Part shown: positions 31,676 to 39,950 of the stretch, piece by piece
Numbering within the stretch: the first letter of the stretch is position 1
How the letters are laid out: each line of letters opens with the position of its first letter
Source of the DNA: Mycolicibacterium grossiae
GTDB taxonomy: Bacteria > Actinomycetota > Actinomycetes > Mycobacteriales > Mycobacteriaceae
Length of the DNA stretch: 64,000 nt
NCBI RefSeq assembly: GCF_008329645.1
Contig: NZ_CP043474.1
Coordinates: 3,472,001 to 3,536,000, forward strand
Reading direction: 5' to 3'
The notes under the pieces: model-generated
The model's input: the letters and a program-made list of their open reading frames with translations, nothing else
Databases searched by the model: none
Told to the model about the DNA's origin: nothing
Program-made: the position numbers and the translations under genes

Positions 31676-32907
31676 TGGCGACGCTGCTCGTGAAGGACAT
31701 CGGCCTCCTGGTGCACGGCGACCGGACCATCACGCCGGTCCGCGACACCACGCTGCTGATCGAGGACGGGGTGATCGCCGGCATCGGCGGGCACGCCCCG
31801 GCCGACCGCGTCCTCTCGGCCGGCGGTCTCACCGTCATGCCGGGCCTGGTCGACGGGCACGTGCACCCCACGTTCGGCGAGTGGACGCCCGCGCAGGACG
31901 CCGTCGGGTGGATCCACAACTACCTGCACGGCGGAACGACGTCGATGGTCTCGGCGGGGGAGCTGCACATCCCCGGGCTCGCCTTCGACGCGCTGACGCC
32001 GGAACTCGTCCTCAGCATCGCGATCACCAGCAAGCACACCACCGGCCGCATGCGGCCCTCCGGGGTGAAGGTCGACGCCGGCACCGTGCTGCTGGTGCCG
32101 GGGATGACCGAGGAGCACTTCGACCGCGCCCACCGCGAGGGCATCGACCAGCTCAAGTTCATCTTCTACGACTGGAATCGCCTGGGCGACGGGGAGGCTC
32201 AGCGCTACGTGCGGTGGGCCCACGAACGCGGCATGACCGTCAAGCTGCATTCCGGAGGCGTGTCGCGGTCGGGGTCGAGTCGGGTCGCCGGCGCCGACGT
32301 CGTCAAGGCCGTGGTGCCCGACGTCGTCGGCCACATCTCCGGTGGACCCATCCCGCCACCCGACGCCGACATCGTCGCGATCATCGCCGATCTGCCCGAC
32401 ACCTACGTCGAGGTGTGCAGCTCCAACAACTACCGCGCCACCACGGTCGTGGTCGACGAACTCACCCGCCGCGGTCGGCTCGACCGGCTGACACTCGGAA
32501 CCGACACCCCGGGCGGCACGGGGGTGATCCCGCGCGGCATGCTGCGCAACGTCTGCTTCCTCGCGTCGGTCTGCGGGGTCGACCCGGTGTCGGCCGTGGC
32601 GGCGGCGACCGGACAGACGGCCAAGGCGCACGGATTGCGCACCGGCGTCATCGCCGAGGGCATGCCCGCCGACCTCCTGGTCCTCGGGCCGATCACGGGG
32701 TCGACGGCCACCGACGCCCTGGAGTCCTTCGCCCTCGGCGACCTTCCCGGCATCGCCACGGTGCTCGTCGACGGCGAGCCCCTGGTCGCCACGCGCAGCG
32801 AGCAGACCCCGCCACCGAGCCGCGCGGTCACCTGGCGCGGCGCCACCCCGCGGCCGGAACCCCCGCGGCCGGCGCCGGTCCCGGTGCACGCCAGCGGCTG
32901 CTGCTGA
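31675..32907 (+). CDS. Enamidase-like amidohydrolase
   Basis: This 410-residue metal-dependent amidohydrolase resembles Eubacterium barkeri enamidase, which opens the ring of 1,4,5,6-tetrahydro-6-oxonicotinate. Shared stretches, compared from memory, include LHGGTTSMVSAGELHIPG, VGHISGGP, GVIPRGMLRNVCFLAS and ALGDLPGIATVLVDGE. Metal ligands are visible: His62 and His64 (DGHVHPT), His192 (KLHSGG), His220 (VGHISGG) and Asp277 (LGTDTPGG). It should hydrolyse a cyclic enamide to an enamine carboxylate. GTG 31675 has a strong GGAGGAGGG upstream and overlaps the FUSC stop by one base. Confidence 0.88.
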   Translation: MATLLVKDIGLLVHGDRTITPVRDTTLLIEDGVIAGIGGHAPADRVLSAGGLTVMPGLVDGHVHPTFGEWTPAQDAVGWIHNYLHGGTTSMVSAGELHIPGLAFDALTPELVLSIAITSKHTTGRMRPSGVKVDAGTVLLVPGMTEEHFDRAHREGIDQLKFIFYDWNRLGDGEAQRYVRWAHERGMTVKLHSGGVSRSGSSRVAGADVVKAVVPDVVGHISGGPIPPPDADIVAIIADLPDTYVEVCSSNNYRATTVVVDELTRRGRLDRLTLGTDTPGGTGVIPRGMLRNVCFLASVCGVDPVSAVAAATGQTAKAHGLRTGVIAEGMPADLLVLGPITGSTATDALESFALGDLPGIATVLVDGEPLVATRSEQTPPPSRAVTWRGATPRPEPPRPAPVPVHASGCC

Positions 32908-32936
32908 CCCACGTCCCCACCACCCGAGGAGCCATC

Positions 32937-34148
32937 GTGTCCACCGCCATCAGCGCCCCGAAGACGCCAAGCCCCAAGGTCGGCCCCACGACGCCCGACG
33001 TCCTGCTACGGGTCGACGGCCTCCTCGACGAGGAGGAGCGCCAGATCCGCGACACCGTACGGGCTCTGGTGAGGAGCCGCATCGCCCCCGAGATCGCCGG
33101 CTGGTACGAGGCCGGCGAGCTGCCCGCCCGTGACCTGGCCGTCGAACTCGGCAGCCTCGGTCTGCTGGGCATGCACCTTCGGGGGTACGGCTGCGCGGGT
33201 ACCTCCGCGGTGGCCTACGGGCTGGCCTGCCTGGAACTGGAGGCGGGCGACTCGGGCATCCGGTCGCTGGTCAGCGTGCAGGGATCGCTGGCGATGTTCG
33301 CGCTGCACGCCTTCGGCAGCGAGGAGCAGAAGGAGCAGTGGCTGCCGCAGATGTCGGCAGGCCGTGCGATCGGCTGCTTCGGTCTCACCGAACCCGACTT
33401 CGGTTCGGATCCGGCGGGCATGCGCACGCGAGCCACGCGATCCGGGGACGACTGGATCCTCAACGGGGCCAAGATGTGGATCACCAACGGCTCGGTCGCC
33501 GACGTGGCGATCGTGTGGGCGCGGACCGACGAGGGGATCCGCGGCTTCGCGGTACCCACCGACACCCCCGGCTTCGCCGCGCATGCCATCACGTCGAAGA
33601 TGTCGCTGCGCGCCTCGGTCACCAGCGAACTCGTCCTCGACGACGTGCGTCTGCCCGACAGTGCCCGGCTTCCGGGCGCCACCAGTCTGCGGGCGCCGCT
33701 GTCCTGCCTCAACGAGGCGCGGTTCGGCATCGTGTTCGGCGCGGTCGGCGCCGCCCGGGACTGCCTCGAGACCGCGCTCGCCTACGCTCGGTCACGCACC
33801 CAGTTCGACCGTCCCATCGGCGGTTTCCAGCTGACGCAGCAGAAGCTGGCCGACATGACGCTCGAGTACGGCAAGGCGCTGCTGCTGGCGTTGCACCTCG
33901 GCCGCGCCAAGGACGCCGACGGGCTGCGGCCCGAGCAGGTCAGTCTCGGCAAGCTCAACAACGTGCGCGAGGCCATCGGCATCGCCCGCACCGCCCGCAC
34001 CATCCTGGGCGCCAGTGGGATCACCGGCGAGTACCCGGTCATGCGGCACGCCAACAACCTCGAGTCGGTGCTCACCTACGAGGGCACCAGCGAGATGCAT
34101 ACTCTGGTGATCGGGCAGGCGCTCACCGGAACCGCCGCATTCCGCTGA
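32937..34148 (+). CDS. Glutaryl-CoA dehydrogenase
   Basis: This 403-residue acyl-CoA dehydrogenase has the glutaryl-CoA-specific pattern: ELEAGDSGIRSLVSVQG with Arg109 at the position that binds the distal carboxylate, IGCFGLTEPDFGSDPAGM for FAD, KMSLRASVT, and the catalytic base Glu382 in TYEGTSEMH. It oxidises and decarboxylates glutaryl-CoA to crotonyl-CoA and CO2, passing electrons to ETF. It starts at GTG 32937, 29 nt after the enamidase, and is 14 nt upstream of the E1 gene, so the three act together. Confidence 0.9.
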   Translation: MSTAISAPKTPSPKVGPTTPDVLLRVDGLLDEEERQIRDTVRALVRSRIAPEIAGWYEAGELPARDLAVELGSLGLLGMHLRGYGCAGTSAVAYGLACLELEAGDSGIRSLVSVQGSLAMFALHAFGSEEQKEQWLPQMSAGRAIGCFGLTEPDFGSDPAGMRTRATRSGDDWILNGAKMWITNGSVADVAIVWARTDEGIRGFAVPTDTPGFAAHAITSKMSLRASVTSELVLDDVRLPDSARLPGATSLRAPLSCLNEARFGIVFGAVGAARDCLETALAYARSRTQFDRPIGGFQLTQQKLADMTLEYGKALLLALHLGRAKDADGLRPEQVSLGKLNNVREAIGIARTARTILGASGITGEYPVMRHANNLESVLTYEGTSEMHTLVIGQALTGTAAFR

Positions 34149-34162
34149 GGAGGCTCGCGACA

Positions 34163-36319
34163 GTGGCCGAACAGATCGACGAGTACTTCACCGCGACCGT
34201 CGCCGGAATGGATGCCCCGGCTGCCACCAATCCTGCCGTCTTGCAGGGTATTTCGGCGCAGCGCGTCCTCGAGGTGTTCGAGGCCCAGCTGGGCAGCAGG
34301 CACCTCGACCTGGCGGCGCGCTGGCTGCGGTCACGCGGCGCGGGCTTCTACACCATCGGATCGGCTGGCCACGAGAGCAATGCCGCGGTGGCGGCGGCGC
34401 TGCGGCCCACCGATCCCGCGCTGCTGCACTACCGTTCGGGCGGCTTCTACCTGGCGCGGGCGCGTCAGGTCGACGGTGGCGATCCGCTGCGCGACGTGCT
34501 GCTGGGCCTCGTCGCGGCCACCGCGGAGCCGATCTCGGGCGGCAGGCACAAGGTCTTCGGCCGCCATGACCTCACCGTGATCCCGCAGACGTCGACGATC
34601 GCCTCGCACCTGCCCCGCGCGCTCGGCGTGGCCTTCAGCATCGCGCGGGCCCGCAAGCTCGGCGCCCGCAGTCCGTGGCCCGACGACGCGCTGGCGGTGT
34701 GCAGCTTCGGCGACGCCTCGGCCAACCACTCCACGGCGGTCGGCGCGCTCAACGCCGCGATGCACACCGCCTACCAGGGCGTCCCCATGCCGTTGCTGTT
34801 CGTCTGCGAGGACAACGGCATTGGCATCAGCGTCCCCACTCCACGGGGATGGATCGCGCGCACCTACGGCGACCGGCCCGACCTCGCCTACTTCGCCGCC
34901 GACGGCGCAGACCCGACCGACGTCCTCGCCACCGCCGAGCGGGCGGCCGCCTACGTGCGCACCCGGCGGCGCCCGGCGTTCCTGCACCTGCGCACCGTGC
35001 GGCTGATGGGTCACGCCGGTTCGGACTTCGAGCCCGCCTACCGCACGCCGGACGAGATCACCACCGACTACGCCCGCGACCCGTTGCTGGGCACCGCACG
35101 ACTCCTGATCGCCGCCGGGGTGCGGACGCCACGCGACGTCCTCGACGCCTACGAGGCCACCCGCGACGAGGTCCTCGCGATGGCGGCCGAGGTGGCCGAG
35201 TTGCCGCAGCTGGACAGCGCCCGCGCCGTCCTGGCTCCGCTGCGGGACGCACTCGACGACGCGGTGGCGGCCAGCACGGCGGCGCCGGCGGTCGAGCGCG
35301 GCACCGGATCGCCGATCACGTTGGCGCAGGCGGTGAATGGTGCGCTACGCGACGTGCTGACCGACGTGCCCGGCACCGTCGTCTTCGGTGAGGACGTCGG
35401 TCGCAAGGGCGGCGTGTACGGCGTCACGCGGGGGCTGCAGGCCACCTTCGGCCGGGCCCGTGTGTTCGACACGCTGCTCGACGAGCAGTCGATCCTCGGG
35501 CTGGCGCTCGGTGGTGCGGTGTCGGGTCTGCTGCCGATCCCCGAGATCCAGTACCTCGCCTACCTGCACAACGCTGCCGACCAGATCCGCGGCGAGGGCG
35601 CGACCCTGCAGTTCTTCTCCAACCGGCAGTACCGCAACCCCATGGTGGTGCGCATCGCGGGCTACGGCTACCAGAAGGGGTTCGGCGGGCACTTCCACAA
35701 CGACAACTCGATCACCGCCATCCGGGACATCCCCGGCCTGGTGATCGCCTCGCCCTCGCGCGCCGACGACGCCGCGGCGATGCTGCGGGCCTGCGTCATC
35801 GCCGCCCGGTCGGCCGGTGTGGTGTGCGTGTTCCTCGAACCGATCGCGCTGTACCACACCAAGGATCTGTACGCCGACGGCGACGACGGGTGGCTGGCCG
35901 TCGATACCGGCGCCGTGACGCCGCTCGGGCGGGCGCGCACCTACGGCGACGGGCGCGACCTGACGATCCTGACGTTCGGCAACGGCGTCCCGATGAGCCT
36001 GCGGGTCACCCGCCGGCTCGCCGACCTCGGCATCGGCACCCGGGTCGTCGACCTCCGCTGGCTCGCACCGCTTCCGGTCGACGACGTGCTGGCCGAGGCT
36101 GCGGCGACCGGACGGGTCCTGGTGGTCGACGAGACGCGGCGCAGTGGCGGCGTCAGCGAGGGCGTGCTCAGTGCGCTGATCGACCACGGGTACACCGGCG
36201 CGATGACGCGGGCGGCGAGCCACGACGGCTTCATTCCACTCGGCGATGCGGCCCTGCACGTGCTGCTCTCCGAGGACGCCGTGTACGACGCCGCACTCGA
36301 GCTGGTCCGCGGGTCCTAG
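34163..36319 (+). CDS. Fused alpha-beta E1 of a 2-oxoacid dehydrogenase
   Basis: This 718-residue TPP enzyme joins an E1-alpha-like half (~1-350, with FGDASANHSTAVGALNAA in the TPP/Mg region) and an E1-beta-like half (~375-718, with VVFGEDVGRKGGVYGVTRGL and LPIPEIQYLAYLHNAADQI). It decarboxylates a 2-oxoacid and passes the acyl group to an E2 lipoyl subunit, which is not encoded nearby. Being directly after glutaryl-CoA dehydrogenase, 2-oxoadipate is the obvious substrate, giving glutaryl-CoA; branched-chain oxoacids are the family default. GTG 34163 follows GAGGAGG. Confidence 0.85.
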   Translation: MAEQIDEYFTATVAGMDAPAATNPAVLQGISAQRVLEVFEAQLGSRHLDLAARWLRSRGAGFYTIGSAGHESNAAVAAALRPTDPALLHYRSGGFYLARARQVDGGDPLRDVLLGLVAATAEPISGGRHKVFGRHDLTVIPQTSTIASHLPRALGVAFSIARARKLGARSPWPDDALAVCSFGDASANHSTAVGALNAAMHTAYQGVPMPLLFVCEDNGIGISVPTPRGWIARTYGDRPDLAYFAADGADPTDVLATAERAAAYVRTRRRPAFLHLRTVRLMGHAGSDFEPAYRTPDEITTDYARDPLLGTARLLIAAGVRTPRDVLDAYEATRDEVLAMAAEVAELPQLDSARAVLAPLRDALDDAVAASTAAPAVERGTGSPITLAQAVNGALRDVLTDVPGTVVFGEDVGRKGGVYGVTRGLQATFGRARVFDTLLDEQSILGLALGGAVSGLLPIPEIQYLAYLHNAADQIRGEGATLQFFSNRQYRNPMVVRIAGYGYQKGFGGHFHNDNSITAIRDIPGLVIASPSRADDAAAMLRACVIAARSAGVVCVFLEPIALYHTKDLYADGDDGWLAVDTGAVTPLGRARTYGDGRDLTILTFGNGVPMSLRVTRRLADLGIGTRVVDLRWLAPLPVDDVLAEAAATGRVLVVDETRRSGGVSEGVLSALIDHGYTGAMTRAASHDGFIPLGDAALHVLLSEDAVYDAALELVRGS

Positions 36320-36331
36320 CCGTCATCGGCT
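36318..36331. terminator. Short hairpin between convergent E1 and SDR genes
   Basis: AGCCG (36318-36322), a TCAT loop and CGGCT (36327-36331) form a 5-bp stem starting at the E1 stop codon, between convergent genes whose stops are 18 nt apart. It is weak as a terminator and is listed only as a candidate boundary of the island. Confidence 0.25.
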
Positions 36332-36337
36332 GAGAGA

Positions 36338-37183
36338 TCAGCGCTTGTTCACGTAGCCGGCGTCGAGGGGCAGCGTCACGCCGGTGACGTAGCGGGCGGC
36401 GTCGGAGACCAGCCACAGCACCGCGTTCGCCACGTCCTCGGCGTCGAGCGTCTGCACCGGAAGGGCGTTCGTCATGCTCGGGCCGCCGACCTGCTGCTGG
36501 GCCATGCCCTCGAGCCAGCTGCGGGTGAAGTCGTTGTCGATCATCGGAGTGTCCACCCCCGCCGGATGGATCGAGTTGACCCGGATGCTGAACGACGCCA
36601 GGTGATTCGCGTACACGCGCATCAGGCCGACGATGCCGTGCTTGGCCGCCGCGTAGGCCACCGAGCCCGCCACCGGGGACGCCAGCCCCACCAGGCCGGC
36701 CACCGAACTGGTCAGCACGATCGATCCGCCGTTGCCCGCCTTGATCATCGGCCGCATCGCGACGTCGACGGTGTGGTACACCCCGGTCAGGTTGACGTCG
36801 AGAACGTCACCCCAGGCGTCCTGACCGTCCATCGGGGCGATCCCGGCGTTGGCCACCACGATGTCCAGCCGCCCGCCGAGCCGCTCCACGCCGTCACGCA
36901 ACGCGGTCTTGAGTGCCGCACGGTCGCGAACGTCGGCTTGGGTGGCCACGATTCGCGCCCCGGTGTCCTCGACCAGCTTCACCGTGGCGCCGAGGTCGTC
37001 GCGGGTCGCCAACGGATAGGGGACCGACGCGATCTGCTCGCACAGATCGACGGCGATCACGTCGGCGCCCTCCGAGGCCAGCTTCACCGCGTGCGCGCGG
37101 CCCTGGCCGCGGGCCGCCCCGGTGATGAACGCGACCTTGCCCGCCAGACAGCCCCGCCGAGGAGCGTCCCGCCCGTCGGTCAC
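36338..37183 (-). CDS. SDR oxidoreductase, mycofactocin-coupled type
   Basis: This 281-residue short-chain dehydrogenase has the NAD-binding [20 protein letters not shown], the structural VVANAGIAP and the catalytic YAAAKHG with a preceding Ser (SSVAGLVG). An insert after the first strand ([23 protein letters not shown] and nearby) is typical of mycofactocin-associated SDRs, which hold NAD non-exchangeably and pass electrons to mycofactocin. It matches Rv2750 in position. GTG 37183. It is probably core genome, not part of the island. Confidence 0.88.
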   Translation of the reverse strand: MTDGRDAPRRGCLAGKVAFITGAARGQGRAHAVKLASEGADVIAVDLCEQIASVPYPLATRDDLGATVKLVEDTGARIVATQADVRDRAALKTALRDGVERLGGRLDIVVANAGIAPMDGQDAWGDVLDVNLTGVYHTVDVAMRPMIKAGNGGSIVLTSSVAGLVGLASPVAGSVAYAAAKHGIVGLMRVYANHLASFSIRVNSIHPAGVDTPMIDNDFTRSWLEGMAQQQVGGPSMTNALPVQTLDAEDVANAVLWLVSDAARYVTGVTLPLDAGYVNKR

Positions 37184-37186
37184 GGG

Positions 37187-37501
37187 TTAGCCCCGCAGCC
37201 GACCCTTGGCCGGGTCACCGGCGACGACGGGGGAGAGCATCTTGATGTCCGGCGCGCCGTCGAGGTGTTCGCCGACCGCGCCGAACAGCGCCCCGATGGC
37301 CGGGGCGGTGCTGTGCGTCTTCAGCGCCTCCTCGTCGGCCCACTGCTCGACGAACACGAACGTGCCGTTGGCCTCGTGCAGGGCGTACAGCTCGCACCCG
37401 GGCTCGTCGTGCACCGCTTCGATGGCCTTCGTGCACGCATCCCGCACCGTGTCGACGGATTCCGGTTTGGCGGTCATGGTGGCGACGACGACGATGGGCA
37501 T
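37187..37501 (-). CDS. Antibiotic biosynthesis monooxygenase-domain protein
   Basis: This 104-residue ABM-fold dimeric protein has MPIVVVATMTAKPESVDTV and FVFVEQWADEEALKTHS, characteristic of small cofactor-free oxygenases and related stress proteins. It matches Rv2749 in length and position. It lies 3 nt upstream of the SDR gene and is cotranscribed with it. ATG 37501 is chosen; the upstream frame is unconserved. Substrate is unknown. Confidence 0.85.
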   Translation of the reverse strand: MPIVVVATMTAKPESVDTVRDACTKAIEAVHDEPGCELYALHEANGTFVFVEQWADEEALKTHSTAPAIGALFGAVGEHLDGAPDIKMLSPVVAGDPAKGRLRG

Positions 37502-37557
37502 GCGGTCTCCTCTACGTTGAGTGATTCGGCGCACACCTTACCGAGTCGGCGTGCAGG

Positions 37558-39765
37558 TCAGCTGGATACCTCACGAACCACGTCCACGGCGGCAGCGTGC
37601 TGGTCGACCTCGGTGATCTCCTCGTCGCCGACGAGGTAGAGGCGCGCGGTGCGCAGGTCGAGGAACATGCCGACCACGGTCACCGACCCCGCGGCCACGC
37701 GCTCAGCCACCAGCGGATGCCGCTGCACCGCGGCGACCTGGGTGGCGACGTTGACGACGCTGAGCTGGTCGGCGCCGGTGAAGCCCGCCGCGGCGGCCGC
37801 GCGGGCCACGGGGTGGTCGTCGCGGAACGCGCGCAGGCTCTCGGCGCCGTGCTCCAGCCAGCGCCCCATCGAGCCATCCGCCGAGCCGTGCGCGAGATCG
37901 TGCATCGCGTCGCACTCGGAGTGTCCGCAGATCGCGATGGTCCGCACCGACAGTCGGTCGACGGCGTAGCTCAACGCGGACTCGACCGAGAGGTCCGCAC
38001 CGACTAGGTTGCCCACGTTGCGCACGTTGAGGAGTTCGCCCGGCGCGCTGTCGGTGATCAGATTGGGCAGGATCCGGGCATCGGCACACGTCACCAGCAT
38101 CGTGTGCGGGTCGTGATGTGCGCCCTCGGTTTTCAGACGCTCGCGAAGCAGTGGCGCGAGACCGTTGGTGAACCGGTCGACCCCGCCGGCGAACTGCGGC
38201 GGCAGGACGAGTCGCAGGGCGGAGACCACCCGCCGTCCCTCGGTGTCGCGCACGGGCGGCCGGGCGTGGGCGAATTCCATGCGCGCCGTTCCGGTTTCGG
38301 TGACCGTGACGTGGTCGCCGTGGGCGCGGCGCTGCTTGATCCACTCCTCGAGCGTGTCCAGGGCGGCATGGTCGAGGTAGTCCACGTTGAGGTCGATGAA
38401 CACCTCGGCGCCGGCCGGGATCGCCGACAGCGCCGCGGTCAGCCGCGGCAGCGCGAGGAAGCTGCAGGAGCCGGTGATCGCCACGTGCCAGCGCGGCGGC
38501 CCCGCCGCGCCGATCCGGCTGGTCAGGTCCTCGGCCACGATCGACACGCGCACGATGCGCCAGGCGGCGATCGCGATGGCGAGCACCAGGCCGATGAGGA
38601 CGCCCTCGAGGAGGTTGAGGAACACCACGGCCGCGAGCGTCACGCCGTAGATGAGCAGTTCGCCCGTGCGGCGCGCGAGGTCGATGTGCGCGAGCTTCAC
38701 CAACTGGACGCCGATGACGATGAGCAGACCGGCGAGCGCGGCGTTGGGGATCATCTCCACCACGCCGACCCCGAAGACCGAGAACAGCAGGAGCCAGACG
38801 CCGTGCAGTGCCGCTGAGGCGCGGGTCCGGGCGCCCGCAGTGACGTTGGCGGTGCTGCGGACGATGACGCCGGTGACCGGCAGCCCGCCGAGCAGCCCCG
38901 ACGACACGTTCGCGGTGCCCTGGCCGACGAGTTCGCGGTTGAAGTCGGTGCGCGGACCGCTGTGCATCTTGTCCACGGCGGTCGCCGAGAGCAGGCTCTC
39001 GACGCTCGCAATCAGCGCGACGGTCAGCACGGCGATCGCGATGGACGACCAACTGCCCTGCGGCATGTCCGGCAGCCCGATGGCGTCGATCACCGACTCG
39101 TCGAGCGCGATGCGGTCGGTGCTCAGGCCGGGCAGGTAGCTGACCGACGTCGCGACGACGACGGCGATGAGAGCCGCGGGCACCGCTCGCAGGCGTGCCG
39201 GGGCGAATCGCCACGTCAGCATCACGGCGATCACCAGCCCGCCGATCAGCACCTCCGACCACGACGGGGAGGCGAGCTGGCCCGGCAGCGCGGTCAGGTT
39301 CTCCCAGGCATTACTGCGTGGTCCGCCGCCGAGCAGGACGTGGACCTGCTGCAGTGCGATGGTGATGCCGATGCCGGCCAGCATGGCGTGCACGACGATG
39401 GGCGCGATGGCGAGCGCAGCGCGGGCGATGCGGCTGAGTCCGAGCAGGATCTGCAGGACACCCGCGGCGGCGGTGATGGCGCACGTCGCCTTCCAGCCGA
39501 ACTGGGCCACCAGCTCGGCCACCACGACGGTCAGGCCCGCGGCGGGACCGCTGACCTGGAGCGGGGATCCACCGACCAGGGCGCAGACGATGCCGCCGAC
39601 GATGGCGGCGATCAACCCGGCGACGACGGGCGCACCCGATGCGACGGCGATGCCGATCGACAGCGGCAGCGCCACCAGGAACACGACCAGCGAGGCGGGA
39701 ACGTCGTAGCGAAAGATGCTGTGTAACAACGGGTTAACATTTCGGGATTCCGTCGTGGCGGTCAC
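37558..39765 (-). CDS. SulP-family transporter fused to beta-carbonic anhydrase
   Basis: This ~735-residue fusion starts with a SulP anion transporter (~1-410) of about 10-12 transmembrane helices (SLVVFLVALPLSIGIAVASG, PLQVSGPAAGLTVVV), followed by a STAS-like segment (~430-520) and a beta-carbonic anhydrase (~550-735). The zinc ligands are visible as CADAR and GHSEC. It probably imports bicarbonate and interconverts it with CO2. M. tuberculosis Rv3273 has the same architecture. GTG 39765 is the best start; conserved homology begins around NPLLHSIFRYDVPASL. Confidence 0.9.
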   Translation of the reverse strand: MTATTESRNVNPLLHSIFRYDVPASLVVFLVALPLSIGIAVASGAPVVAGLIAAIVGGIVCALVGGSPLQVSGPAAGLTVVVAELVAQFGWKATCAITAAAGVLQILLGLSRIARAALAIAPIVVHAMLAGIGITIALQQVHVLLGGGPRSNAWENLTALPGQLASPSWSEVLIGGLVIAVMLTWRFAPARLRAVPAALIAVVVATSVSYLPGLSTDRIALDESVIDAIGLPDMPQGSWSSIAIAVLTVALIASVESLLSATAVDKMHSGPRTDFNRELVGQGTANVSSGLLGGLPVTGVIVRSTANVTAGARTRASAALHGVWLLLFSVFGVGVVEMIPNAALAGLLIVIGVQLVKLAHIDLARRTGELLIYGVTLAAVVFLNLLEGVLIGLVLAIAIAAWRIVRVSIVAEDLTSRIGAAGPPRWHVAITGSCSFLALPRLTAALSAIPAGAEVFIDLNVDYLDHAALDTLEEWIKQRRAHGDHVTVTETGTARMEFAHARPPVRDTEGRRVVSALRLVLPPQFAGGVDRFTNGLAPLLRERLKTEGAHHDPHTMLVTCADARILPNLITDSAPGELLNVRNVGNLVGADLSVESALSYAVDRLSVRTIAICGHSECDAMHDLAHGSADGSMGRWLEHGAESLRAFRDDHPVARAAAAAGFTGADQLSVVNVATQVAAVQRHPLVAERVAAGSVTVVGMFLDLRTARLYLVGDEEITEVDQHAAAVDVVREVSS

Positions 39766-39950
39766 CGCACCGAGAGTAACCGCGGCCACGGATTTCGTCG
39801 TGTTACCGAACCGTGACGCTGGCCACGTTCGGCTCGTCGCAGGTCGCAATGGTCTTCGGTGGCGACGCATTCCGTTGACCGGATGGTTGCCATTCTGTGA
39901 CCCGTGTGGCTGATGGTGTTTCTGGGATGCCTGGGACTAGGCTGGACGGC

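Noticed and set aside
36338..37501. SDR and ABM genes as part of the catabolic island
   Set aside because: They lie on the opposite strand, lack the 18-mer, and match the M. tuberculosis Rv2750/Rv2749 pair next to ftsK, so they look like core genes. A role in the pathway is not excluded.
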